NCBI GenBank assembly: GCA_029268065.1
Contig: JAJUHC010000020.1
Location: 1 to 50,965 of the forward strand
Origin: Clostridiales bacterium
GTDB lineage: Bacteria > Bacillota > Clostridia > Oscillospirales > Oscillospiraceae
DNA length: 50,965 bases
Direction: 5' to 3'
A model generated the notes under the pieces. It saw only the letters and a list, made by a program, of their open reading frames with translations, was not told the DNA's origin and did no database searches. The translations under genes were made by a program, and so were the position numbers. Below, piece by piece: positions 7,486 through 16,440 of this stretch (within the stretch, counting starts at the first letter, position 1; every line of letters starts with the position of its first letter).

Positions 7486-7518
7486 GTGCGCGGGGAAGGT
7501 TTTCCGTCCCCGCCGCAC
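7486..7518 (-). terminator. GC-rich inverted repeat after gene 7558-9852
   Basis: GTGCG-CGGGGA arms facing each other at 7486-7518 lie between the stop at 7558 and the next promoter. No T-run, so it may only attenuate or protect the transcript. Confidence 0.4.
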
Positions 7519-7557
7519 AATTTGCGTGCGCTGAATCATCCGCGGCGCCTGCGCGGC

Positions 7558-9852
7558 TCATTTTATTCTCCTGACGCCGATGGCGGGATATTGGCTGAAG
7601 GTCTTTTTGGTGGCGACTATGTAGTTGCCGTTTGTGTAAAAGGTGTAATTCTTGTCCGAATATTCGTCCATGACCTCGAAGCCCCATTTAAGCAGAATGG
7701 AATGATAGGTCTCCAGAGGAAAGGCGTCGTACTTCTGTATGAGCTTGCCCACATAGTAATAGTAGTCCCAGCCTGACGAGGAATCGGTTTCATAGGCGCT
7801 GACGCCGAAGCAGGCGCCAAAATCCGGCACGCCGGGATGCTTTTCGTAACCGATTTCCACGTTTGCGAGAAAAATCTGGACAACCAGGCTGTAATTATTG
7901 TCCTCCGACATTTTGCCGACAAAAATACTGGTTTTTTCCTTGCTGAAAACATAGCCGGAAAACTTACGGCCCGCCAGAACGCCATCAAAGTCGCGCGAAA
8001 ATTTATAACCGTAGCCGTCGAGCAGGTTGCAGTACAGCGTTACGGCGGCAGTCTCAGCGCCGACAGCCTCCGAGAGGCTGTAAACGTACCTTTTCGAGTT
8101 TGAGTCGGAGACGCTGGTCTCCGTGGGGCTGAGTCCGAAATAGCTGCCCAAGTCCGGGATATTGTTGCAATCCGGATAAAACGCCTCCTTCTTCGGATAA
8201 GCGCCCGCAAGCTCGAAGACATCGACAACAAGGTAATCCCCCGCTTTCAGTGTTATGGTTTTGAATAAAACCCTTAGATTGCCCTTGGAGTAAAATACCC
8301 CGTTTTGCGAATACTTGCTGCCGGCCGGCGCCTCGCTGCACAAAAGGTTGAAGCCCTGTCCGCGCATCGTGGTAAAGTAAGCGGATTTCACGTTCGGAAC
8401 CATATCGTCGGCGTCGGCTTTCGAATAGATGTATGTAAAGCCGTTCTTCCTGGAGGCAAAGCCTGCGGGCATTACGCCGCTGTACGCTCCGAAATCGGGA
8501 ATGGAGGGGTTTTGCGCGTAGCCGATGACCTTTTTTGTGTAACCGCTGCTGAGAGGCGTATAAGACGCGCGTGAAAGCTTTTTGATACTATTGATAGGCG
8601 CGGCGTAGTTCAGGTTCTGCTCGTTGTCAATACCGGCGGAGGTCACGCCGACGACTCTGCCCTCGCCGTCAATTAGCGCTCCGCCGCTGCTTCCGTGGGA
8701 AATGGGTACGGAAATCTGGATAAAGGGGGCGCCGTTCCGCTCCCGGCTCAAATGAGACACCAGACCATTTGAGAACGAGCTGTCGAGACCCTTCGGGTTG
8801 CCGATGGCGTAAACCGTCTGTCCCGTTTTGAGCGAGTCCGAATCTCCCATTTCGAGGTAGGGAGTGCTGGCGCAGTTCACCTTTATTATGGCGAGGTCGC
8901 CGTTAACGTCGGTGTCGTAAACTCCGAGCACGTCGTAAACCTTGCCGTCCGTCATGGTTATCTTTTCGGAGTAGGCGCCATAAATCATGTGATAGTTTGT
9001 GACCGCCGTGCCGCTCGAGTCGATGAAAAAGCCGCTGCCCGTCCCAAAACGCTTTCCCTTGGAGTCGTACATATCGATATGGAAGACCGCTGGCGAGCAT
9101 TTTTCGTATATTTGCTCTTTTTTAAGCCCCGAAGCTCCGCCGTCGTCCAGCGGAGGCACATCCGCCGAATTATCTCCTGAGGAGCCGATAAGAGAACTCA
9201 GCCCGGCGTCGGACACGGCCTTGGAGCTAACGGCGCCTCTTTCATAAAGTGACGCGAGCAGCGTTTTATCACTGTCCTTCAGCTTCTGCGACAGCGAGGA
9301 ATAGGAGATGACGGCGGCGTCGCCGCGCGTGAAGGAGCTTTCCGCGTTGTATGAGCCGTCGGTAAGCCCTATGGAGTCGGAGAATAGATAGGCCTTGTCC
9401 CACTCGAAATCCTCGGCTGAGCTGTATCCCAGTGCGCGGAGGATGAGAGTTATAAACTCGCTGACGGAAATAAGGCTTTCACTCCCAAAGGTGGTCTCGC
9501 TGACGCCCCGCGAAAGCCCGTTGGAGTAGGCGTAGCCGACGTATGGCTTTGCCCAGTCCTCGACATCCTCGAAGGGTATTGTCCATGTCCCCCGCTTCGC
9601 CTCGTTTTCCTTTCCGAGTATGCGGACGAGCATGACGACGGCCTCCACCCTTGTCGCCTCGCGGTCGAGGCTGAATACCGGGCTGCCATCAGGGTTCGTG
9701 CCGGTGCCCCTGAAAAGCCCGAGAGTATATAGAGCGTTTGCACGGCTTATTGCGGAGGCCTTTGCGGCGTTCGCCGAAGGGGGCAGGGAGGAAAAGAGAA
9801 GGGAAATAGTCATCGCCGCAGTCAGGAAAAGTGACAAGAGTCTTTTTTTCAT
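7558..9852 (-). CDS. Secreted SLH / trypsin-like serine protease with three PDFGAYFG modules
   Basis: 764 residues. Signal peptide 1-29; SLH region ~35-225; HtrA-like (S1C-type) protease domain ~247-430; then modules at about 451, 565 and 675. The catalytic triad is intact: His288 in TNYHMI, Asp319 in GDLAII, Ser389 in GSSGGAL. No PDZ domain follows; the PDFGAYFG modules take its place. The ATG has AAAGGAGG upstream and lies 16 bases after the stop of 9869-12478, so the two are probably one transcript. SLH domains place it on the outer surface, where it would cut surface or extracellular proteins. Substrate unknown. Confidence 0.88.
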   Translation of the reverse strand: MKKRLLSLFLTAAMTISLLFSSLPPSANAAKASAISRANALYTLGLFRGTGTNPDGSPVFSLDREATRVEAVVMLVRILGKENEAKRGTWTIPFEDVEDWAKPYVGYAYSNGLSRGVSETTFGSESLISVSEFITLILRALGYSSAEDFEWDKAYLFSDSIGLTDGSYNAESSFTRGDAAVISYSSLSQKLKDSDKTLLASLYERGAVSSKAVSDAGLSSLIGSSGDNSADVPPLDDGGASGLKKEQIYEKCSPAVFHIDMYDSKGKRFGTGSGFFIDSSGTAVTNYHMIYGAYSEKITMTDGKVYDVLGVYDTDVNGDLAIIKVNCASTPYLEMGDSDSLKTGQTVYAIGNPKGLDSSFSNGLVSHLSRERNGAPFIQISVPISHGSSGGALIDGEGRVVGVTSAGIDNEQNLNYAAPINSIKKLSRASYTPLSSGYTKKVIGYAQNPSIPDFGAYSGVMPAGFASRKNGFTYIYSKADADDMVPNVKSAYFTTMRGQGFNLLCSEAPAGSKYSQNGVFYSKGNLRVLFKTITLKAGDYLVVDVFELAGAYPKKEAFYPDCNNIPDLGSYFGLSPTETSVSDSNSKRYVYSLSEAVGAETAAVTLYCNLLDGYGYKFSRDFDGVLAGRKFSGYVFSKEKTSIFVGKMSEDNNYSLVVQIFLANVEIGYEKHPGVPDFGACFGVSAYETDSSSGWDYYYYVGKLIQKYDAFPLETYHSILLKWGFEVMDEYSDKNYTFYTNGNYIVATKKTFSQYPAIGVRRIK

Positions 9853-9868
9853 AATACATACCTCCTTT

Positions 9869-12478
9869 TCAGCTTGAGGGAGCTATCTTTACAAAATAGA
9901 CGGTCATACTGTTTTCGACGAGAAGACCCGCGTATACGAGAGCCTTACCGTTTGAATAGCATTTTCCATGACTTAAGGAAGTGGGAGCGTATTCGCTGAC
10001 ATACTTGAAGCCCTTCGACTCCAGCAGGCTGTAATAGGTCTCGAGAGCCTTCGGGTCGGCTGCGTCTACCTCGGAAACGCTGTAATACAGATAGGCGCTT
10101 GTATAGCCAACGGATTTGTAGACGCTTTCAACCCCGAAGTAGTAACCGAAATCGGGCACTGAGGTATAGAAGGAGTAGCCGCGGGAGGACCTTACCATGG
10201 TGATCCGAATGCTTGTGACCCCGTCGTAGGTCCCGGCTCCGACAACGACGAAGTGACTGCCCTTCGCGTAGTAGTCACCGTAGCTGTCGCTGCGGTTCTG
10301 GTAGCTGAAGCCCCATTTTTTCAAAAGCTCGACGTATTCGCTGACGGCGTCCGCTGGACTGACAGGCAGGTCGGAAACCCTGTAAATCAGAGAATATACA
10401 TTGCCGTTTGAAAGGTCGTTGAAAATATTTACGCCGAAATATGCGCCGAAATCAGGCGCCAGGGAGTCATAATAGTAGCCGCTTTCTGTCTTGGGATAGG
10501 AGACAGAGCCGGAGGAGGCGTCCTTGCTGAAGCTTATGCCGATGCAGTTTGCGCCGTCGATTTTAAAACCAAAAACGCTGATGGTCAGGCTCCCGTTTGT
10601 GAAGCGCGTTCCGCTCCCAAATTGAGAGGTATAGTTTTCCGAGAACTTGAAGCCCCACTTTTTGAGGACTGATACATATTCCGTGAGCGCCGATGTGCTT
10701 ACGGCGTCAACGGCGGACTTTTTATATAAAAATGAGGCGGAGCCTTTAGTGGAATTGTCATATGAAACGTCTACGCCGAAGTACGCGCCGAAGTCGGGAA
10801 CTGCGGCGTTCTCCGCATAGGGCGTTTCCTTTTTGGGGTAGGACGCGGCAGAGGCCTTTTCTAAAATAAGGTAAATACAAACATACCTCGTTCCGCTCTC
10901 GCTCGTTTGAGTGGCGACCATCACCTCAATGCCGCCCTTCTTATATATGTTTCCGCTCAGCGTGCTTGTGCTGCTTGTGTAGGATTCGCTGAACTTGAAG
11001 CCCCATTTTTTTAGCAGGTTGCAGTAGTCCGAGAGCGCATTCGCGTTTACCGCCATCGTCGCCGAATACTTGTAGTTGTAGTAATAGGCCACATAATCGT
11101 CGCCGGTTTTTGAGCTCGAGCTGAAGAGCGGAACGCCTATGAAGGCTCCAAAGTCCGGAACCGAGGAGCAGCGCGCATAGGGGGTCTCGCTCCCGGCGGG
11201 ACCAGAGTCTGAGCCTCCGGTTTCAAAGGGTGAAACGCTGCTTTGCGGCAGTGCTTTAATCATGTTTATCGGTATCGCCAGGTTTAGGTTCTGGCCGCTC
11301 GAAGTAGTTAACGTGGTGACACCTATCGCCCTGCCGTAGGTGTCGATAAGAGCGCCGCCGCTGCTGCCTGAGGAGAAGGGCGCCGTGGTCTGTATAAAGG
11401 TCATATTGCCGATTTTCCTGTTAATATAGGACACGATCCCCTGGGAAATAGTGCTTTCAAGCCCTTTGGGATTTCCTATGGCATAAACCGTCGCGCCGGT
11501 CTTCACGGCGTCAGAGTTTGCCGTTTCAAGGTAGCGGAAGTCCGAGCCGTCGATCTTCAGGATCGCGAGGTCGTTTGCTTCGTCTGTGCCGTACAGCCCG
11601 AGCACGTTGTACGTTTTGCCGTCAACCGTTTTTACACTCGCTGAATGCGCTTTGTCTATGACGTGATAGTTGGTGACGGCGGTACCGGAGGAATTTATAA
11701 AGAAGCCGCTTCCTATATTTATGAGTTTCCCGGCGGAATCATAAACCTCTATGTAAAACACAGCGGGAGCGCATTTTGCGTAGATTTGCTCGGCGCTGAG
11801 CTCGCTTGCCGGCCCCGAGCTGCTTTCGAGCAGGCGCTCAAGCCCGACGGACTTCACAGCCTCCTCGGAAACACTTCCGTTATCATAAAGGCTTCCCAAC
11901 AGCGTCCTGGAGCTGCCTTTCAGTTTCTGTGAAAGGGCGGCGTAAAGCACGATCGCGGCGTCCCCGCGCGTGAAGGCGCTTCCCGCGTTGTAAGAGCCGT
12001 CGGTAAGTCCTATGGAGTCTGAGAATAGATAGGATTTGTCCCATGAAAAATCACTGCCCGAGGAGTAACCGAGCGCGCGCAGCACAAGAGTAATGAACTG
12101 GCTCGCCGAGATAGTTTCGGAACTGCCGTAGGAGGTCTCGCTGGTTCCGTTTGAAAGCCCGCTGGAGTAGGCGTAGCCAACGTAGGGCCTTGCCCAGTCC
12201 TCGACGTCCTTGAAGGGGTGACCGTGCCCGCTTTGCTTCGCCTCGTTTTCCTTGCCGAGCATTCGGACCAGCATGACGGCGGCCTCGGCCCTCGTCGGCG
12301 CGCGGTCAAGCTCATAAATCGGAGTCCCGTCGGAATTTGTGCCCGTCCCTTTGAAAAGGCCCAGTGTGTAGAGGGCGCTCGCGCTGCCGAAGGCCGAGGA
12401 GGAGGCCGCTCCGGCCCGTGGCGTCAGCGACAGCAGGAGCAAAATCGCGAGCATGAATGATACGGCGCGCTTTTTCAT
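9869..12478 (-). CDS. Secreted SLH / trypsin-like serine protease with four PDFGAYFG modules
   Basis: 869 residues from the ATG at 12478 (preceded by GGGAG; an in-frame codon at 12499 is less likely because the protein then lacks a normal signal-peptide start). Signal peptide 1-24, SLH ~30-215, protease ~228-410 with His272 (TNYHVID), Asp303 (NDLAIL) and Ser373 (GSSGGAL), all intact. Four modules begin near 441, 561, 675 and 784, spaced about 110-120 residues. The shared module pattern is PDFGAYFGV, an aromatic strand, then Y-x-x-L-L-K-K-W-G-F-K-F and a Y-x-K-G turn. It is the largest of the array and the first gene of a two-gene unit with 7558-9852. Confidence 0.88.
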   Translation of the reverse strand: MKKRAVSFMLAILLLLSLTPRAGAASSSAFGSASALYTLGLFKGTGTNSDGTPIYELDRAPTRAEAAVMLVRMLGKENEAKQSGHGHPFKDVEDWARPYVGYAYSSGLSNGTSETSYGSSETISASQFITLVLRALGYSSGSDFSWDKSYLFSDSIGLTDGSYNAGSAFTRGDAAIVLYAALSQKLKGSSRTLLGSLYDNGSVSEEAVKSVGLERLLESSSGPASELSAEQIYAKCAPAVFYIEVYDSAGKLINIGSGFFINSSGTAVTNYHVIDKAHSASVKTVDGKTYNVLGLYGTDEANDLAILKIDGSDFRYLETANSDAVKTGATVYAIGNPKGLESTISQGIVSYINRKIGNMTFIQTTAPFSSGSSGGALIDTYGRAIGVTTLTTSSGQNLNLAIPINMIKALPQSSVSPFETGGSDSGPAGSETPYARCSSVPDFGAFIGVPLFSSSSKTGDDYVAYYYNYKYSATMAVNANALSDYCNLLKKWGFKFSESYTSSTSTLSGNIYKKGGIEVMVATQTSESGTRYVCIYLILEKASAASYPKKETPYAENAAVPDFGAYFGVDVSYDNSTKGSASFLYKKSAVDAVSTSALTEYVSVLKKWGFKFSENYTSQFGSGTRFTNGSLTISVFGFKIDGANCIGISFSKDASSGSVSYPKTESGYYYDSLAPDFGAYFGVNIFNDLSNGNVYSLIYRVSDLPVSPADAVSEYVELLKKWGFSYQNRSDSYGDYYAKGSHFVVVGAGTYDGVTSIRITMVRSSRGYSFYTSVPDFGYYFGVESVYKSVGYTSAYLYYSVSEVDAADPKALETYYSLLESKGFKYVSEYAPTSLSHGKCYSNGKALVYAGLLVENSMTVYFVKIAPSS

Positions 12479-12605
12479 TAAAAACACTCCCTGAAACATT
12501 ATTACAAAATCCTTACATTAAAGGAAAATGCATTCTCGTGTAGAAAATATCGCAAGAATAGAGTAAGCTATGTAATTCGACGCAAAACGACAGGACAATG
12601 CACTT

Positions 12606-12634
12606 CAAGGCAGGAGGAAAGCCCCCCTGCCTTG
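12606..12634 (-). terminator. Hairpin after gene 12643-14541
   Basis: A 9-bp stem CAAGGCAGG/CCTGCCTTG at 12606-12614 and 12626-12634, 9 bases past the stop codon. No clear T-run on the minus strand. Confidence 0.45.
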
Positions 12635-12642
12635 TTCCCGTT

Positions 12643-14541
12643 TTATTGTCCCGCGGAAGACCTGCTGACGGTCTGAGTGATATATCCGTCTTTTTTCTCG
12701 ATGGTGACAACCAAGTCGTTCTTCCGGTATTGATAGGCGACAGAGGCCTGGGAGGCGCTGCCGTTTACAAAGCTGAAGCCCCATCTTTCAAGAAGCGAGC
12801 AGTATACCGAAACTGCCTGAGTGTCCACCGCGTTTACCTCGGAAACATCGTAGCGGTTTATGTAGCCCGTTGCGGTGAGGTCATGGCTGAACTTTGTGAG
12901 ACCGAAGTATATCTCGAAATTGGGAACCGAGGGAAAGCCGTCGCTTCCGGCCTCCGTCTTGGGATAAACCGAGTCGGTGTCGAGGCTTATCTGAACCGCT
13001 ATGTATTCGTCACCGGAGGAATCGGGGATGACGGCAACGATGAGGGTAATGTTGTCCTTGGTATAATACTTGCCCTTCACAGCGCCGTAGGTATAATCCT
13101 CCTTGAAGGCGAAGCCCCATTTCTGGAGAAGGGCGAAGTACTCATTCAGCACGTTCGTCATTGCGGGCGATTTCCTGTAATAATAGGTGAAGGTGTTGTT
13201 GTAATACCTTGAATCGTACAGGTTCTTGCCAAAGTAGGCTCCGAAGTCCGGAACGGACCCTACGGCGGCGTAGCCCACCTCCTTGCCGGCGTTCGGTATG
13301 CTCTTTTCAAAGGAAATGTATGTATCCCTGGAAAGGGCTCTGAGATAATTTATCGGTACTGCAAGGTTCAGGCTTTGACCCGTGGTGATGCCTCCTGTCG
13401 TCACGCCGACAACCCTGCCGGCCGAGTCGAGCAGCGCGCCGCCGCTGCTTCCCGGCGAGATAGGCGCCGTTATCTGCATGAAGGGCGTATTGTCGATTTC
13501 CCTGTAATAGAAGGACACGATGCCCTGCGAGATCGAACCCTCAAGACCCTGAGGGTTGCCTATCGCGTAGACCGTGGAGCCGACCGAGACCGACTTGGAA
13601 TCGCCGAGCTCAAGATAGGGGAAGCCCGTTCCGTCGACCTTTATTATGGCAAGGTCGTTATTCGCGTCGCTGGAGCAGACGCCGAGAACGTTATAGATCT
13701 TACCGTCGAGTGTTTTTACCTTTGCGGAGTAGGCGTCCTCGATAACATGGTAATTCGTCACGGCGGTGCCGTCGCTGCTGATGAAGAAGCCGCTGGCCTG
13801 TCCGAGAGCGTGCCCGCTCCAATCGTAGACTACGATGTAAAAAACGGCGGGCGAGCATTTGGCATAGATTTCGGTCGGAGTGAGCGCGGCGTTTATGAGG
13901 GAGCTGAGCCCAACGTCCGAAACCGCGCCCGAGGAGACGGCGCCGTTTGCGTAAAGTGAGCCGAGCAGCGTGGAGCCGTTTTTAAGCTTCTGAGACAGCG
14001 CGCCGTAGGATACTATCGCCGCGTCGCCGCGCAGGAAGGAGGAGCTGTCCTTGTAGGTGCCGTCGGTAAGACCTATGGAGTCTGAGAAAAGGTAGGACTT
14101 GTCCCATTCAAAGTCCTTTCCTGAGATGTAGCCCAGGGCGCGGAGTACAAAGGTTATGTACTGACTAGCCGTCACGCTGTAATCACTGCCGAAGGTATTG
14201 CTGCCCATGCCCTGCGTGAGGCCGCTTGCGTAGGCGTAGCCTACATAGGGCTTTGCCCAGTCAGGGACGTCGTAAAACGGTGTGGACCAGGTGCCGTAAA
14301 GCGCCTCCTTCTCCTTGCCGAGCAGGCGGATAAGCATGGCGACGGCCTCGGCCCTCGTGGGGGCGCGGTTCAGCTCAAAGGAGGGCGTGCCGTCCTGGTT
14401 TACGCCGGTGCCCTGCATGAGCCCGAGCGCGTAGAGAGAGTTCGCGCAGTATAGCGACCTGCCGCTGAAAGCGCCTGCAAGAGGCGCATAAGAGCAGAGG
14501 ATTACAATGACAAGCAGGAAAGAGATGACACGTTTCTTCAT
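12643..14541 (-). CDS. Secreted SLH / trypsin-like serine protease with two PDFGAYFG modules
   Basis: 632 residues. Signal peptide 1-24 and SLH region ~30-215, including NRAPTRAEAVAML and LRGDAAIVSYG. The protease domain is ~222-400 with a complete triad: His265 (TNYHVIE), Asp296 (NDLAII) and Ser366 (GSSGGAL). Modules begin at ~431 (VPDFGAYFGK) and ~540 (VPNFEIYFGL, a diverged copy). It has its own promoter-like sequence (14613-14639) and is followed by a hairpin. Its protease core is closest in wording to 9869-12478, which suggests duplication of a complete gene. Surface-located; substrate unknown. Confidence 0.87.
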   Translation of the reverse strand: MKKRVISFLLVIVILCSYAPLAGAFSGRSLYCANSLYALGLMQGTGVNQDGTPSFELNRAPTRAEAVAMLIRLLGKEKEALYGTWSTPFYDVPDWAKPYVGYAYASGLTQGMGSNTFGSDYSVTASQYITFVLRALGYISGKDFEWDKSYLFSDSIGLTDGTYKDSSSFLRGDAAIVSYGALSQKLKNGSTLLGSLYANGAVSSGAVSDVGLSSLINAALTPTEIYAKCSPAVFYIVVYDWSGHALGQASGFFISSDGTAVTNYHVIEDAYSAKVKTLDGKIYNVLGVCSSDANNDLAIIKVDGTGFPYLELGDSKSVSVGSTVYAIGNPQGLEGSISQGIVSFYYREIDNTPFMQITAPISPGSSGGALLDSAGRVVGVTTGGITTGQSLNLAVPINYLRALSRDTYISFEKSIPNAGKEVGYAAVGSVPDFGAYFGKNLYDSRYYNNTFTYYYRKSPAMTNVLNEYFALLQKWGFAFKEDYTYGAVKGKYYTKDNITLIVAVIPDSSGDEYIAVQISLDTDSVYPKTEAGSDGFPSVPNFEIYFGLTKFSHDLTATGYINRYDVSEVNAVDTQAVSVYCSLLERWGFSFVNGSASQASVAYQYRKNDLVVTIEKKDGYITQTVSRSSAGQ

Positions 14542-14612
14542 AATACAACCCCGGAAATAACAAATTCCATCTATAATTTACATAAATTGCAAGAATTTAA
14601 GCATATTCTAAA

Positions 14613-14639
14613 TTTATAGCAAAGAGAGGTGATAGTCAA
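14613..14639 (-). promoter_or_regulatory. Promoter-like sequence of gene 12643-14541
   Basis: Minus strand TTGACT (14639-14634) and TATAAA (14618-14613), spacing 15, slightly short. A TTATGTAAA motif follows at 14585-14577. Confidence 0.4.
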
Positions 14640-14666
14640 TAGACAAATCATTAATTTTCAATTAAT

Positions 14667-16250
14667 TTAAAACAACCGTTCCGTGTTTCGGGTTACCCGG
14701 ACAGTATTGTATAATACGCCCGCATTAAGCTCGACGCCGAGGGTGACCGCCGTGGACGCGCTCTTGAACACCGTGTAATCAAAGCTCCTGCCCTCGCGCT
14801 CGCCGGCGTATTCAAAGCCCCATTTTACGAGCAGAGCGGCGTAGCTTTGGACTGCGTTCGGCGAGACTGCGCGGATTGCGGCCTCGCCGTAGTAAAATAC
14901 GGTTTCGCCGTCCTCCACGAGGATTTTTACCGGCTCAAAGCCGAAGTACGCGCCGAAATCGGGCACCTCTGGCGCGTTTTCGTATCCGCGTTCGGACGAA
15001 AAGCGCATGAAGCCGGTCATGGTAAGACGTCGGAGAGCCGCAGCCGTCAGCGAAAGCCCATCGGCTCTTGCGGACTGGACTCCCGCGACTTTGCCGTAAG
15101 CGTCAATCAGCGGAGCGCCCGCTTCGCCGCCGCCTCCGGAGCTCCGCAGGTAGCTGACCCCGTTTGAAAGTCCGCCGGAATATGTGATCGCGCCGGCGGC
15201 TGCAGAGTCCTTTCCGAGAGCGAAAACACCCTCGCCGATTGCCGGGGCGTCCCCCTTGCGTATGCTGAGCCTGTCAAAGCCGGAGCCGCCGACCCTCAGT
15301 ATTGCGGCGTCCTCAGCCTCTCCATAAGCAAGGATTCCGAGCACCGGGTACCTTGCCCCTCCGAATGTAGTAACTTCCGCCGAAGCGGCGTTTCTCAGGG
15401 AGCCAAGGCTCGTCACGGCAAGCGTCTCGCCCGCATAATCGCTGTCGATATCGCCGCCGTCCGCAAAAAATCCGGTGCCGGAGGAAAGAAGCTTTCCGGA
15501 CGCGTCAAAGGCTTTGACCGTGAAGAGGGCGCCGCGGCTTTTTAGGTAGATTTCGCCAGCCTCCATGGCTTTCAGGCCGAGCAGGGAGGAAAGACCCGCC
15601 GCGGCAGCCGCATCCGTACTCACGGCTCCGCTCTCGCAGAGCGAGCCGAGAAGGGTCGAAGAGCCGCTTTTAGTGCTCCTTGAGAGCGCCGCGAGTGAAA
15701 GGAGCGCCGCGTCGCCTCGGAGGAAGCGCGATGAACTGCCGTAATCTCCGTCTGTCAGCCCTAAAAGGTCCGAGAAGGAGAAGGGGCTGTCCCATTTGAA
15801 ATCCTTCTCCGAAGTATAGCCGAGAACGCGGAGCAGGAAGGTTATGTACTGGCTTGAGGTTACAAGACGAGCGCCGCCGAAGCTTGCTTCACCGACTCCC
15901 TTCGTGTATCCCTTTTCGTAGGCGTAAGCAACATAGGGAGCCGCCCAGCTCTCCACATCATTGAAGGGCGTGGAGCGGGTTTCAGAAAGCGCCGCGCTCT
16001 CGCCGCCGACAAGGCGCACCAGCATCGCGATCGCCTCGGAGCGGGTCATGGGGCGGTTTAGCTCGTAAACGGTTTTGCCGTCCGCATCCGTGCCCGTGCC
16101 CCTCATGAGGCCGAGGACGCGAAGCGTTTCCGCGGCGGTTTCCGCCTTCGCGACGGAGTCTCCGTAGGACATTGCCTCCGCGAACACGCCAGGCAAAAGA
16201 GCGGAGATGAGCAGCACCGCCGTAATCAAAAGGGAGATGATTTTACGCAT
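14667..16250 (-). CDS. Secreted SLH protein with degenerate trypsin-like domain and one PDFGAYFG module
   Basis: 527 residues. Signal peptide, SLH region ~35-225, then a domain that aligns along its length with the neighbouring proteases but has lost the catalytic apparatus. The histidine motif NYHVI is replaced by SLGSL. The nucleophile motif GSSGG is replaced by GEAGA, so both His and Ser are gone; Asp survives in EDAAIL. One module at about 425 (VPDFGAYFGF). The reading frame is intact with normal signals, so it reads as a kept pseudoprotease, not a decayed gene (inference). It shares an almost identical promoter with 16441-17985. Confidence 0.85.
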   Translation of the reverse strand: MRKIISLLITAVLLISALLPGVFAEAMSYGDSVAKAETAAETLRVLGLMRGTGTDADGKTVYELNRPMTRSEAIAMLVRLVGGESAALSETRSTPFNDVESWAAPYVAYAYEKGYTKGVGEASFGGARLVTSSQYITFLLRVLGYTSEKDFKWDSPFSFSDLLGLTDGDYGSSSRFLRGDAALLSLAALSRSTKSGSSTLLGSLCESGAVSTDAAAAAGLSSLLGLKAMEAGEIYLKSRGALFTVKAFDASGKLLSSGTGFFADGGDIDSDYAGETLAVTSLGSLRNAASAEVTTFGGARYPVLGILAYGEAEDAAILRVGGSGFDRLSIRKGDAPAIGEGVFALGKDSAAAGAITYSGGLSNGVSYLRSSGGGGEAGAPLIDAYGKVAGVQSARADGLSLTAAALRRLTMTGFMRFSSERGYENAPEVPDFGAYFGFEPVKILVEDGETVFYYGEAAIRAVSPNAVQSYAALLVKWGFEYAGEREGRSFDYTVFKSASTAVTLGVELNAGVLYNTVRVTRNTERLF

Positions 16251-16286
16251 GGCGTTACCCCCATATACTATATTAATACATATAGA

Positions 16287-16315
16287 AATATACAGAATCA
16301 GATTTACATAATCAA
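16287..16315 (-). promoter_or_regulatory. Promoter of pseudoprotease gene 14667-16250
   Basis: Minus strand TTGATT (16315-16310), 17-base spacer beginning ATGTAAA, TATATT (16292-16287). The same arrangement occurs at 18016-18044. Confidence 0.6.
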
Positions 16316-16365
16316 TATCAATTCATGGAAGCAAATATAGCGAAAGGTGGGTATAAACACGGAAA

Positions 16366-16406
16366 TACTCTTACAGCAGGCGGAATTGATGCCAGCAGTA
16401 AGAGTA
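16366..16406 (-). terminator. Long hairpin after gene 16441-17985
   Basis: A ~15-bp stem (ACTCTTAC-GCAGGC with its complement, one mismatch) lies 35 bases downstream of the stop, with ATTTCC after it on the minus strand. Confidence 0.55.
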
Positions 16407-16440
16407 ATATCCGCGAAACGGTAAAGTTTACATAAGCCTG